A DNA stretch of 33,956 nt from Thermoanaerobaculum aquaticum. Its GTDB lineage: Bacteria > Acidobacteriota > UBA4820. This document shows positions 18,881 to 27,327 of the stretch, in pieces. The position numbers were made by a program, and so were the translations under genes. How positions within the stretch are numbered: position 1 is the stretch's first letter; every line of letters starts with the position of its first letter. Where the stretch lies: positions 1 through 33,956 of the forward strand of contig DYJZ01000010.1 of NCBI GenBank assembly GCA_020722885.1. The letters run 5' to 3'. The notes beneath the pieces are model-generated. The model did no database searches and was not told the origin of the DNA. It worked only from the letters and a program-made list of their open reading frames with translations.

Positions 18881-20259
18881 GACTCGACAGACTTAAAAGA
18901 ATTCATTTTATCGGTATTTCTGGAATAGGTATGAGCGGAATAGCCGAAGTATTACTCAATATGGGTTATAAAATTAGCGGTTCTGACTTAAGAACCACAG
19001 ATACAACACAGAGATTAAGTGCTTTAGGAGCCAGAATTTTCAAGGGACATTCTGCCTCCAATATTCAGGATGTCGAACTGGTTGTTTATTCTTCTGCGGT
19101 TCCTCTCGGAAACCCCGAAATCCATGAAGCAAAGCGAAGAGGAATTCCAGTAATTCAACGAGGTGAGATGCTCGCAGAATTAACAAGAATCAAAGATTCC
19201 GTAATAGTTGCAGGGTCTCATGGCAAGACAACAGTTACTGCAATGATTTCCCATATAGCAAACTCAGTCAATTTAGACCCTACAGTAATAATCGGAGGGC
19301 GATTGTCAACAATCGGTGGAACCGCAAAATTGGGGAAATCTAATCTGATTATAGCGGAAGCGGATGAATCAGACAAAAGCTTTTTACTTCTTTTCCCCTC
19401 TCTTGCAGTGATCACTAACATTGATCACGAGCATATAGATACCTACCCTACAATAGATTCCCTCAAAGAAGCCTACATCCAATTTGCTAACAGGGTGCCA
19501 TTCTATGGGGTGATCATCGCCTGCGGAGATGATTATCATTTACGGGAGACTATTTTAAAGTTTAAAAGAAAAATTATAACTTATGGTCTTCTTCCTGGAT
19601 CAGAGTGGTGTGGCGAAAAAATGGAATCAAACCAGCACGGGGAGACCTTCAAAGTATGGAAAAACTCCAAAGAAAAAGTAACTGTAAGAATCTCCCAGAA
19701 GGGTTCTCACAATGTCTTAAACTCAATAGCTGCTTTAGCAGCATCATCGGAGATGGACATTCCCTTAAAGGAGGCAGTGGAAGCCCTATCAACTTTCCCG
19801 GGAGTTGACCGCAGATTCCAATTTTTAGGCAGAGTAAATGAAATTGATTTTTACGACGATTATGCCCACCATCCTTCAGAGGTTAAAGCCCTGATAGAAA
19901 CTGCAAGAATTCAGGCAGGAAACAGAAGGGTCGTTGTGGCTTTCCAGCCCCACAGATTCACGAGACTGAAAGCTTTCGAGGAGTCTTTTGCAAAAGTTTT
20001 ATTACAGACAGACCTTTTATTTGTAACGGAAGTTTACAGTGCTTCAGAACCGCCAATCCCTGGAATTACCGGTGAAGCACTCTACAGAAGAATAAAGGAA
20101 TTGGGTCACACAAACTGCTACTACATTGGCAGTGTCTCTGATATGGCTTGTCAGATAATTCCTCATTTAAATGAAAATGATCTTGTGATAACGGTAGGAG
20201 CGGGAAATATAACAACGGTGTGCCCACAAATGCTCTCTCTCCTCAAGGATAAGAAATGA
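18877..20259 (+). CDS. murC: UDP-MurNAc--L-alanine ligase
   Basis: HFIGISGIGMSGIAEVL, VAGSHGKTTVTAM, FYDDYAHHPSEVKA. Confidence 0.95.
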   Translation: MRLDRLKRIHFIGISGIGMSGIAEVLLNMGYKISGSDLRTTDTTQRLSALGARIFKGHSASNIQDVELVVYSSAVPLGNPEIHEAKRRGIPVIQRGEMLAELTRIKDSVIVAGSHGKTTVTAMISHIANSVNLDPTVIIGGRLSTIGGTAKLGKSNLIIAEADESDKSFLLLFPSLAVITNIDHEHIDTYPTIDSLKEAYIQFANRVPFYGVIIACGDDYHLRETILKFKRKIITYGLLPGSEWCGEKMESNQHGETFKVWKNSKEKVTVRISQKGSHNVLNSIAALAASSEMDIPLKEAVEALSTFPGVDRRFQFLGRVNEIDFYDDYAHHPSEVKALIETARIQAGNRRVVVAFQPHRFTRLKAFEESFAKVLLQTDLLFVTEVYSASEPPIPGITGEALYRRIKELGHTNCYYIGSVSDMACQIIPHLNENDLVITVGAGNITTVCPQMLSLLKDKK

Positions 20260-21164
20260 AACTGGAAAGAGTGAAGGAAACTGCGCTTACTTTGAACTGC
20301 ACTTTTAAAGAGAACGAAATTCTTGCTCCATATACTCGTCTTGGAATAGGTGGCAAATCTCTTTTCTATATAAAGCCCTCTAAATGGTCTTCAGTAAAGA
20401 ATTTGTTCAGAACACTTATTGAAGAAAATATTCCTTTTAAAGTAATGGGAAAGGGGACAAACATTCTTATTTCTGACAGAGATCTGAATTTTGGGGTAGT
20501 TCATCTTGAAAATTTTGAAAAAAGTGTAATTTTTAGTGGAACAAGAGTAGAAGTTTCTGCTGACACTGCTCTAAATATTCTGGCTTACAAATGTTTGTCA
20601 AACAATTTTAGTGGATTGGAGGAAATTTCTCTAATCCCAGGAACTGTTGGTGGTGGAGTCTTTATGAATGCCGGTGCCTTTGGGAAAACCATATTCGATT
20701 TGATAGAAAAGGTTACCATTCTTAATAAATTTGGAGAGGAAAAGATTTTTGTGAGGAACGAACTTGAAATTGGCTACCGTCGCACAAACATAAAAGATCT
20801 GGGAATTGTTAAAAGTGTCACAATGGTTTTACAGAAAGAGGATAAAAAAAGGATAAAAGAAAAAACTGAGAAATACAAAAAGATAAGAGATTTGACACAG
20901 CCGTGGAAAGAAAGAACCTGTGGAAGCGTTTTCAAAAACCCGGAAGGAGTTGCAGCAGGCAAAATACTTGAAGAACTCGGCTATAAAGGAAAGAGAAAAG
21001 GAAGCGTGAAATTTTCAGAGAAACATTCTAATTTTCTTGTGGCAGAAAAAGGTGCAAAATTTGATGATGCATTTTCTTTAATTGAAGAAGCAAGACAAAA
21101 AGCAAGAGAAAAAGGCTTTGATCTTGATTATGAAATGGAGGTCTGGCAGGATGAATCAAATTAG
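20256..21164 (+). CDS. murB: UDP-N-acetylmuramate dehydrogenase
   Basis: YTRLGIGGKSLFY, GKGTNILISD, GTVGGGVFMNAGAFG, CGSVFKNP. Confidence 0.95.
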   Translation: MKLERVKETALTLNCTFKENEILAPYTRLGIGGKSLFYIKPSKWSSVKNLFRTLIEENIPFKVMGKGTNILISDRDLNFGVVHLENFEKSVIFSGTRVEVSADTALNILAYKCLSNNFSGLEEISLIPGTVGGGVFMNAGAFGKTIFDLIEKVTILNKFGEEKIFVRNELEIGYRRTNIKDLGIVKSVTMVLQKEDKKRIKEKTEKYKKIRDLTQPWKERTCGSVFKNPEGVAAGKILEELGYKGKRKGSVKFSEKHSNFLVAEKGAKFDDAFSLIEEARQKAREKGFDLDYEMEVWQDESN

Positions 21165-21972
21165 AAACATTGAGGGTCTCAAACTTAATAGCCCCTTCTC
21201 CTATGCCATAGAAAAAAATCATTCTGTGAGAAAAAAATCAAACAAATGGCTTTTCCCCATTGCATTTCTTATCTTGATTGCCATCTCACTCTCCATTTAT
21301 TCATTTTTAAGTGGAAGCCTAAATAATTCTCTTTTGTTGTCTGTCTTCTCGCTCAAAAAAATTACGGTTTACGGAGTTCAGGGAACAAATGCCGAGTTAA
21401 TAAAACAATCTCTTTCCGAATTCTCGGGAAAAAATCTTTTAACTCTTTCTTCAGATAAAGTGAAAGAGAATATTTCAAAGTTTGGACTTATCGAAGGGTT
21501 TCTCTTAAAAAAGACCTATCCTTCAGAAATTACAGTTGAAATCAAACTCAAACCTTCAACGGGTTACATAAAAATGAAGGGGATTTTTTATGAGATTGAT
21601 GGTGCAGGAAGTTTCTGGGAATCCTGTAAAACTCCCTCTCATTATATCGAGGTTGATTCAAATGTTGATATATCTGATATTGATTTTCAAACTATAGCCC
21701 AAAAGATCAACGAAATGAAAATTACGAACTTTGTTTTATTTTTACAGAAAAAAGATTCTGATTCTTACATCATAACAACCAGAGACAATATTAAACTTAT
21801 CGTATCGGGAAAAGATTTTAAAACTCAATGGGAGAAATATACAAAATCAAAAAGTTTTCTGAGGAAAAATTTTGGGGATGGGGGAATTGCAGACTTAAGA
21901 TGGAGCAACAGGATTATTCTAACTCCCATTGAAAAACCAATTGTGACTGAGGAGGAAAAGGGCAATGGCTAA
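21151..21972 (+). CDS. ftsQ: FtsQ/DivIB-like division protein with POTRA domain
   Basis: Single TM then POTRA-like region (ITVYGVQGTNAELIKQSL); between murB and ftsA; ATG 21151 (MNQIRN) preferred over ORF-track start 21082. Confidence 0.8.
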   Translation: MNQIRNIEGLKLNSPFSYAIEKNHSVRKKSNKWLFPIAFLILIAISLSIYSFLSGSLNNSLLLSVFSLKKITVYGVQGTNAELIKQSLSEFSGKNLLTLSSDKVKENISKFGLIEGFLLKKTYPSEITVEIKLKPSTGYIKMKGIFYEIDGAGSFWESCKTPSHYIEVDSNVDISDIDFQTIAQKINEMKITNFVLFLQKKDSDSYIITTRDNIKLIVSGKDFKTQWEKYTKSKSFLRKNFGDGGIADLRWSNRIILTPIEKPIVTEEEKGNG

Positions 21973-23188
21973 GAGTGACAACCACATTGTAGGAATAGAT
22001 CTTGGAACATCAAAAATAGGCGTTATAGTTGCTAAAGTTCTTGAAAAGGGGGAAATAGGAATAATTGGTTTAGGAAAAAGCGACGCTAAAGGAATGAGAA
22101 GAGGAAACATATCAAGCCTCAAAGAAGCTGAGGCAAGCGTTAAAAGCAGTGTTATTGAAGCGGAGACTATGTCAGGATACTCCATTCAGAAGGCTTATGT
22201 AAGCGTTGGCGGGTGTTACCTGAACAGTATAAATTCAAGAGGTGTAGTTGCAGTCTCATCAAAAAACAAGGTAATCGAACCAATTGATGTGGCAAGAGTT
22301 TTACAAAACGCCTCTTCAATAAGGGTTAGCAATGACCAGAAAATCTTTCATACTATTCCACAGGAATTCATTGTAGACGATCAGGATGGAATTTCAGATC
22401 CAATCGGGATGCACGGACAGAGATTGGAAGCCAATGTCCACATAATTATTGCTTCAGCAACCATTCTTCAAAATATTGCAACAGTAATTCACAATTGTGG
22501 AATTGAGGTTGAGGATTTTGTCTTTAATCTTCTGGCAGATTCTTACGCTGTTTTGACGCCAGAAGAAATGGAACTCGGTGTCGGGCTTATCAATATAGGA
22601 CACGGAACAACCGGCATTTCAATATTCGAAAAAGGAGCGATATGCCACAGCCATATAATTCCAATTGGAGGGGAACATTTCACCAATGACCTCTCTGTGC
22701 TGCTTAAAATAGGGATACCAGATGCTGAAATAGCGAAGAAAAAGTATGGCTGCGCATTGACAAGTATGGTTTCAGAAGATGAAATGGTCGAAATCCAAAG
22801 TTCACAACAGAAAAAAAGTACTGTTATAGCAAAGACAAAAATAGCAGAAATTCTTGAACCGAGATGCTTTGAGCTTTTCCAGCTTCTTTTTGAGAATATA
22901 AGGGATACTAAATTATTAAAGGCAATAAATTCAGGAATTGTTTTAACCGGAGGAGGTTCACTTCTTCCAGGAGTTTCTGAAGTTGCTGAAAGAGTCTTTG
23001 ACCATCATGTAAGACTTGGCGAACCAATGGGGGTAAGTGGATTAACCAATCTTGTCGACTCACCTCTTTTTTCAACATCAGTAGGTCTTGCTCTTTATGG
23101 AGCAAAATCTTTAAAGCAAAAGCAGACAGAAACCAAAAAAGGATTATTTTCAAGATTGTTTGGAAAGATGTTTGAATTTTTTGAATAA
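21965..23188 (+). CDS. ftsA: Cell division protein FtsA
   Basis: VGIDLGTSKIGVIVA, FHTIPQEFIVDDQDGISDPIGMHG, LTGGGSLLPG, C-terminal amphipathic KKGLFSRLFGKMFEFF. Confidence 0.93.
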   Translation: MAKSDNHIVGIDLGTSKIGVIVAKVLEKGEIGIIGLGKSDAKGMRRGNISSLKEAEASVKSSVIEAETMSGYSIQKAYVSVGGCYLNSINSRGVVAVSSKNKVIEPIDVARVLQNASSIRVSNDQKIFHTIPQEFIVDDQDGISDPIGMHGQRLEANVHIIIASATILQNIATVIHNCGIEVEDFVFNLLADSYAVLTPEEMELGVGLINIGHGTTGISIFEKGAICHSHIIPIGGEHFTNDLSVLLKIGIPDAEIAKKKYGCALTSMVSEDEMVEIQSSQQKKSTVIAKTKIAEILEPRCFELFQLLFENIRDTKLLKAINSGIVLTGGGSLLPGVSEVAERVFDHHVRLGEPMGVSGLTNLVDSPLFSTSVGLALYGAKSLKQKQTETKKGLFSRLFGKMFEFFE

Positions 23189-23204
23189 AAAATAGGAGGC
23201 AGAA

Positions 23205-24524
23205 ATGAGTGGTTTTGATTTGGATGACGGAAAAGAAAAAAACACAATTACTGAAAATGACCTGAATTACCTTTTTGCTCCAGAAGAATCGGCAGAAAAT
23301 GATTACAAAGTTTGTATCAAAGTATTTGGCATCGGAGGTGCAGGTGGAAACGCTATCAACAATATGATAAGAGCTGGGCTGAAAGGGGTTGAATTTTACC
23401 ATATCAACACAGATTTCAATGATCTTCAAAAATCCCTCGCTCCAAACAAGATAGCTATTGGCCACCATCTTACAAGGGGACACGGAACTGGAGGCGATTC
23501 AGAACTCGGTGAAAAAGCTGCACTTGAAAACAATAACGATATAATGGATGCTCTTAGTGGTGCAGACATTGTTTTCATAGCAGCTGGAATGGGTGGAGGA
23601 ACAGGAACTGGCGCAGCCTCTGTTGTGGCAAGTTACGCTGGTGCCATAAACGCCACAACAATCGCTGTTGTAACAAAACCCTACTCCTGGGAAGGACCAA
23701 AAAAAGCAAAAAGGGCAGAAGAAGGAATAAGGAAATTAAGACAGGCTTCAGCCACTTTGCTTGTTATTCCAAACGACAACCTTAAGGCATTTCTTCCTGA
23801 AAATCTTTCTATAACCGATTCATTTAAAGCTGCTGACGATATTTTACGACAGGGAGTTCAGGGGATAGCAGATCTTATAAACAAAGAAGGCCTTATTCAC
23901 AGGGACTTTGGCGATGTTAAGTCTGTTCTAAAAAAAGGGGGAAGAGCCATTTTAGGAATAGGTAAAGCAAAAGGAGAAAATAGAGCGATTGAAGCAGTTA
24001 AAATGGCAGCCAGCAATCCCCTGCTTGAATCGACTTCTTTGAAAGATGTTGATAAAGTTCTCCTTATCTTTTCGCAAAGTATACCCACCAACTCAGAAAT
24101 GACAATCGCCGCAGAGCATATAAAAAGTCTAACTTCTGAAGATTGTGAAATTTCCTTCGGAACATTTGACGAAAATCCCGATTCTGATGAACTCTGCGTT
24201 ACGGTTATCGCCGCAGCCTCAACCCCAGAAGAGTACTCAAATGAAATTGGTAAATTTCCTAAAATGCCAGTCATTTCCTCTAAGGACAGCGGAACAATGC
24301 CCATTCTTATTGATGAACCGGTTTTAGCCGAAGATCTGGGAGAAATGGGGGAAAATTCTGCAAATAAAACTCTCTACAGAGGAAGGAACAATAACCTTTT
24401 TGACAATACGCCAACGCCATCTGTTCCTCTTCCAAAAGTCCAGCCAGCGTACGAAATTGCCCAGACCCCTACAAAAATGAGGCTCGAAAATACTCCCGCA
24501 CTTTTGAAGAAAAAACAGGTTTAA
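23205..24524 (+). CDS. ftsZ: Cell division GTPase FtsZ
   Basis: GGAGGNAINNMI, AAGMGGGTGTGAAS, LRQGVQGIADLI, C-terminal peptide NTPALLKKK. Confidence 0.95.
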   Translation: MSGFDLDDGKEKNTITENDLNYLFAPEESAENDYKVCIKVFGIGGAGGNAINNMIRAGLKGVEFYHINTDFNDLQKSLAPNKIAIGHHLTRGHGTGGDSELGEKAALENNNDIMDALSGADIVFIAAGMGGGTGTGAASVVASYAGAINATTIAVVTKPYSWEGPKKAKRAEEGIRKLRQASATLLVIPNDNLKAFLPENLSITDSFKAADDILRQGVQGIADLINKEGLIHRDFGDVKSVLKKGGRAILGIGKAKGENRAIEAVKMAASNPLLESTSLKDVDKVLLIFSQSIPTNSEMTIAAEHIKSLTSEDCEISFGTFDENPDSDELCVTVIAAASTPEEYSNEIGKFPKMPVISSKDSGTMPILIDEPVLAEDLGEMGENSANKTLYRGRNNNLFDNTPTPSVPLPKVQPAYEIAQTPTKMRLENTPALLKKKQV

Positions 24525-24613
24525 CTTAATGATTATATTTACTAACGATAGAACATATTTCTCTCATTTTTGCCTCTTTGAAGGATTTTGCCATCACTGT
24601 GCTTGCTCTCACT

Positions 24614-24635
24614 AATGGGACACCTCCTTCCCATT
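24614..24635 (+). ncRNA. Hairpin presenting the anti-Shine-Dalgarno sequence CACCUCCU in its loop (possible 3'UTR/sRNA element)
   Basis: AATGGGA-CACCTCCT-TCCCATT: perfect 7-bp stem, 8-nt loop, 12 nt before the terminator stem. Confidence 0.4.
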
Positions 24636-24647
24636 AAGGACTTCATT

Positions 24648-24683
24648 GGCGGAAAAATTTTTTAATTTTTCCGCCCTTTTTTT
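24648..24683 (+). terminator. Strong intrinsic terminator of the dcw cluster
   Basis: GGCGGAAAAATT-TTTT-AATTTTTCCGCC stem (24648-24675) followed by TTTTTTT. Confidence 0.9.
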
Positions 24684-24771
24684 AACTCTTTAAATATCCT
24701 GTATTAGCACTAATGACAAAATTCCACCAATTACTTTTCTATCATTCTGCTGTTTAAAATTAAAATGTAGA

Positions 24772-24866
24772 CACTGCTGTCGAGGATAATTGAAAGCAGA
24801 AGCTTTATCCTCAAAAATTGAGGATTTTGGAGGGGTATTAAAGGGGTTTGAAAACGAGGCACACGG
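24772..24866 (-). repeat. Repeat family B, truncated inverted copy (B3)
   Basis: Reverse complement contains 'gcctcgttttcaaacccc', 'ctcaatttttgagg', 'cttctgctttcaattatcctcgacagcagtg', matching the distal halves of B1 and B2. Confidence 0.8.
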
Positions 24867-25005
24867 GATCGTCATTTAAATTTTGGTTTTTCCTCAAAGA
24901 GTGCACTTATTCAGCAATGGTTGAGCCTCATTTAAGTATTTTATAGTTCTCTTTTCAGGAAAAAATTATTTTATCCGAAAATGGCTCAACCTTTTTCTTT
25001 TCCCC

Positions 25006-25033
25006 TTGACTTCTTAGATGGTTCTGTCAAAAT
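25006..25033 (+). promoter_or_regulatory. Candidate queG promoter embedded in repeat C2 (TTGACT-N16-CAAAAT)
   Basis: TTGACT 25006-25011, CAAAAT 25028-25033; same register as the promoter-like sequence in C3. Confidence 0.4.
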
Positions 25034-25053
25034 TTATTTTGGACAGATGTGAT
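25006..25053 (-). repeat. Repeat family C copy 2; right arm of the 48-bp inverted repeat flanking the dcw cluster
   Basis: Reverse complement of 9515-9562, 47/48 identical. Confidence 0.92.
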
Positions 25054-26028
25054 ATGGACACAAATGAGATTTTAGAAGAAATCAAGCATATTTTAAAAAA
25101 GGAGAAGATAGAGGTTTTTGGTATAATCCCTTTTCCAGAAGAGAATTCAGAAAGTGAAAAAATGCTTGAGTTTTGTCTTAACCATCTTCCAGATTCACTT
25201 TTTTACCTGAAGAAACCTGCATGGAAAAACCCGAAGATTTATATTCCGTGGGTAAGAAGCATAATCTCGATAGCATTTCCCTACAATTCAACAAGAGAAA
25301 TTTCTCAAAACTTCATAAAAAGAGGCCGCACCTGGATTTCAAGGTATGGCTTTGGTGAAGATTATCACAAAGTTTTGAGAAATAAATTAAAATCATTAAA
25401 AAATTTTCTTACAAAAAATGGATTTCGTGCAAAAATATGCGTTGATACATTCCCAATTCTCGAAAGAAACATAGCATTAAAGGCAGGATTGGGGTTTATT
25501 GGAAAAAATGGACTTTTAATAAATCCTGTATTTGGAAGTTATCTTTTTCTTGCAGAAGTTGTCACCGACCTTGAACCCAAAGGGTATGAAAGTAAAAAGA
25601 ACTTTACTCAAACTGATCTCTGCAAGGGGTGTCAAAAATGTATTTCTGCATGCCCCACAAAAGCACTTACAGGAGATGGAAGCGTTGATCCATCAAAATG
25701 TATTCCGTCTTATAATGTTGAATGGAAGGGTAAACTTCCCTATACCGCTCCACAATTTTCTGGAAATGTTTTCGGCTGCGATATCTGTCAGGAGGTTTGC
25801 CCTTTCAATAAAAAAACCCCACTGACTGAGGAAAACTCTTTCTATCCAAAAGAAGGGCTTTTTGCCCCCCCTTTAGATGAATTTCTTGTAAAAGATGAAA
25901 AAGAGATCGCTAAGATAATAAAAGGAACCCCTCTTGAAAGAAGGGGTGCTTCAGGAATAATTGAGAACCTTAAAAAGGTTTCTTTAGAGCTTCAAACGAA
26001 AAGAGAAGAAACTGAACTTTCCTCGTGA
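25054..26028 (+). CDS. queG: Epoxyqueuosine reductase
   Basis: Two 4Fe-4S motifs CKGCQKCISACPTKAL and CDICQEVCPFN; KICVDTFPILERNIALKAGLGFIGKNGLLI; start at internal ATG 25054 because the upstream part is repeat C2. Confidence 0.9.
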   Translation: MDTNEILEEIKHILKKEKIEVFGIIPFPEENSESEKMLEFCLNHLPDSLFYLKKPAWKNPKIYIPWVRSIISIAFPYNSTREISQNFIKRGRTWISRYGFGEDYHKVLRNKLKSLKNFLTKNGFRAKICVDTFPILERNIALKAGLGFIGKNGLLINPVFGSYLFLAEVVTDLEPKGYESKKNFTQTDLCKGCQKCISACPTKALTGDGSVDPSKCIPSYNVEWKGKLPYTAPQFSGNVFGCDICQEVCPFNKKTPLTEENSFYPKEGLFAPPLDEFLVKDEKEIAKIIKGTPLERRGASGIIENLKKVSLELQTKREETELSS

Positions 26029-26939
26029 ATCCTCTTTATCGCTTCAGAAAGAATTGGCGCAACAGAAAGGATTTTAATTTTGCTGCACTGTTTTGCTTTT
26101 TCTTCTGCATCAATTGTGTTAGAAACAATCAACTGTTCAAGAGGAGCTTCATTAAGATTGCTCAAAGCATTTTTTGAGAGAACGGCGTGGGTCGCTGCAC
26201 AATAAATTTTGTTTGCCCCATTTTTTTTAAGAGCCTTTACACTTTCACACAGAGTTCCTGCAGTATCAACCATATCGTCAACAATCACGCAATTTTTTCC
26301 TCTTACATTACCAATAATGTTCATTACTTCAGCCACATTCGCAGCCTCTCTTCTTTTGTCAATGATTGCAAGTTCTGCATTAAGTCTTTTTGCGTATGCA
26401 CGCGCTCTTTCAACGCCTCCTGCATCTGGAGATACGATGGTTAAATTTTTGAGTTCAAGCGATTTAATATACTTGATGAGAATGGGAGCTGCAAAAAGAT
26501 GATCTACAGGTATATTGAAAAATCCCTGTATCTGTGCTGCGTGCACATCCATACACAATATTCTGTCAGCACCAGCTGCCTGAATCAGGTCGGCAACAAG
26601 ACGGGATGTAATTGGAACTCTCGGCTTATCTTTTCTATCCTGCCTTGCATAGCCATAATAGGGAATGACAGCTGTTATTCTTCTCGCTGAAGCCCTTTTA
26701 AAAGCATCTATCAAAATGAGAAGTTCCATAAGATTCTGGTTTACTGGAGTTGATGTGGGCTGGATTATAAAAGTATCCATTCCCCTTACATTTTCAAGTA
26801 TCTGGCAATAGGTCTCACCATCCGCAAAATTTGTTATTTTAATTTGTCCAAGAGGAATTTTTAGATTTTTCGCAATTTCATTAGCCAGATTTGGATTCCC
26901 TCTTCCAGAAAATACTAAAAGATTGTCTTTTTTTGCCAT
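25992..26939 (-). CDS. prs: Ribose-phosphate pyrophosphokinase
   Basis: VFSGRGNPNLANEIAKNL, FADGETYCQILENVRG, YYGYARQDRKD, VDDMVDTAGTL; true start MAKKDN at 26939 (ORF-track extension reads through the tRNA). Confidence 0.95.
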   Translation of the reverse strand: MAKKDNLLVFSGRGNPNLANEIAKNLKIPLGQIKITNFADGETYCQILENVRGMDTFIIQPTSTPVNQNLMELLILIDAFKRASARRITAVIPYYGYARQDRKDKPRVPITSRLVADLIQAAGADRILCMDVHAAQIQGFFNIPVDHLFAAPILIKYIKSLELKNLTIVSPDAGGVERARAYAKRLNAELAIIDKRREAANVAEVMNIIGNVRGKNCVIVDDMVDTAGTLCESVKALKKNGANKIYCAATHAVLSKNALSNLNEAPLEQLIVSNTIDAEEKAKQCSKIKILSVAPILSEAIKRIHEESSVSSLFV

Positions 26940-26956
26940 TTTTTCCCCTTTTTTGT

Positions 26957-27031
<75 letters not shown>

Positions 27032-27051
27032 GAAGTCAAATATAAAAGATT

Positions 27052-27080
27052 ATTTTAACCCTTTTTTAACAGTCGTTCAA
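27052..27080 (-). promoter_or_regulatory. Predicted promoter of tRNA-Gln/prs (TTGAAC-N17-TAAAAT)
   Basis: Minus-strand TTGAAC 27080-27075, TAAAAT 27057-27052, about 20 nt before the tRNA 5' end. Confidence 0.55.
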
Positions 27081-27083
27081 CTT

Positions 27084-27310
27084 ATTGTAGAAGTCCACAA
27101 CATTTGAGACTTTTTGGGGAGGAAAGGCAGCAAGACAAATTCATTTTTAACCTCCATAAAAATGGGTGAAGGTTTCAAGTTCTTTCGGAATGTTTCTACG
27201 CCTTTTGTTCTTCGGTGCGTGCGAGCCTAAAATCAAAGCCGAAGGCAATCCTCCTTACTCCTTTCGAGCTTTTTTCCTCAGAAAAGTCTTATGTGTTTCT
27301 GAACTTTTGC
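27084..27310 (+). repeat. Intergenic repeat family A, copy 1
   Basis: 'attgtagaagtccacaacatttgagactttttgggg.aggaaaggcagcaagacaaattcatttttaacctccataaaaatgggtgaag.tttcaagttctttcggaatgt' shared with 31509 onwards; distal 'ctcagaaaagt...gaacttttgca' also shared. Confidence 0.93.
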
Positions 27311-27327
27311 ATTTATAATAATATGTT

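Noticed and set aside
25018-25053. N-terminal extension of queG (MVLSKFILDRCD)
   Set aside because: Encoded by repeat C2; the repeat contains the likely promoter and the start is more plausibly ATG 25054.
27082-27144. SD-preceded mini-ORF in repeat A on the minus strand (MNLSCCLSSPKSLKCCGLLQ), with paired cysteines
   Set aside because: Start codon is ATA in copy 3, the reading frame runs into parA in copy 2, and it lies upstream of the promoters; better explained as non-coding repeat.
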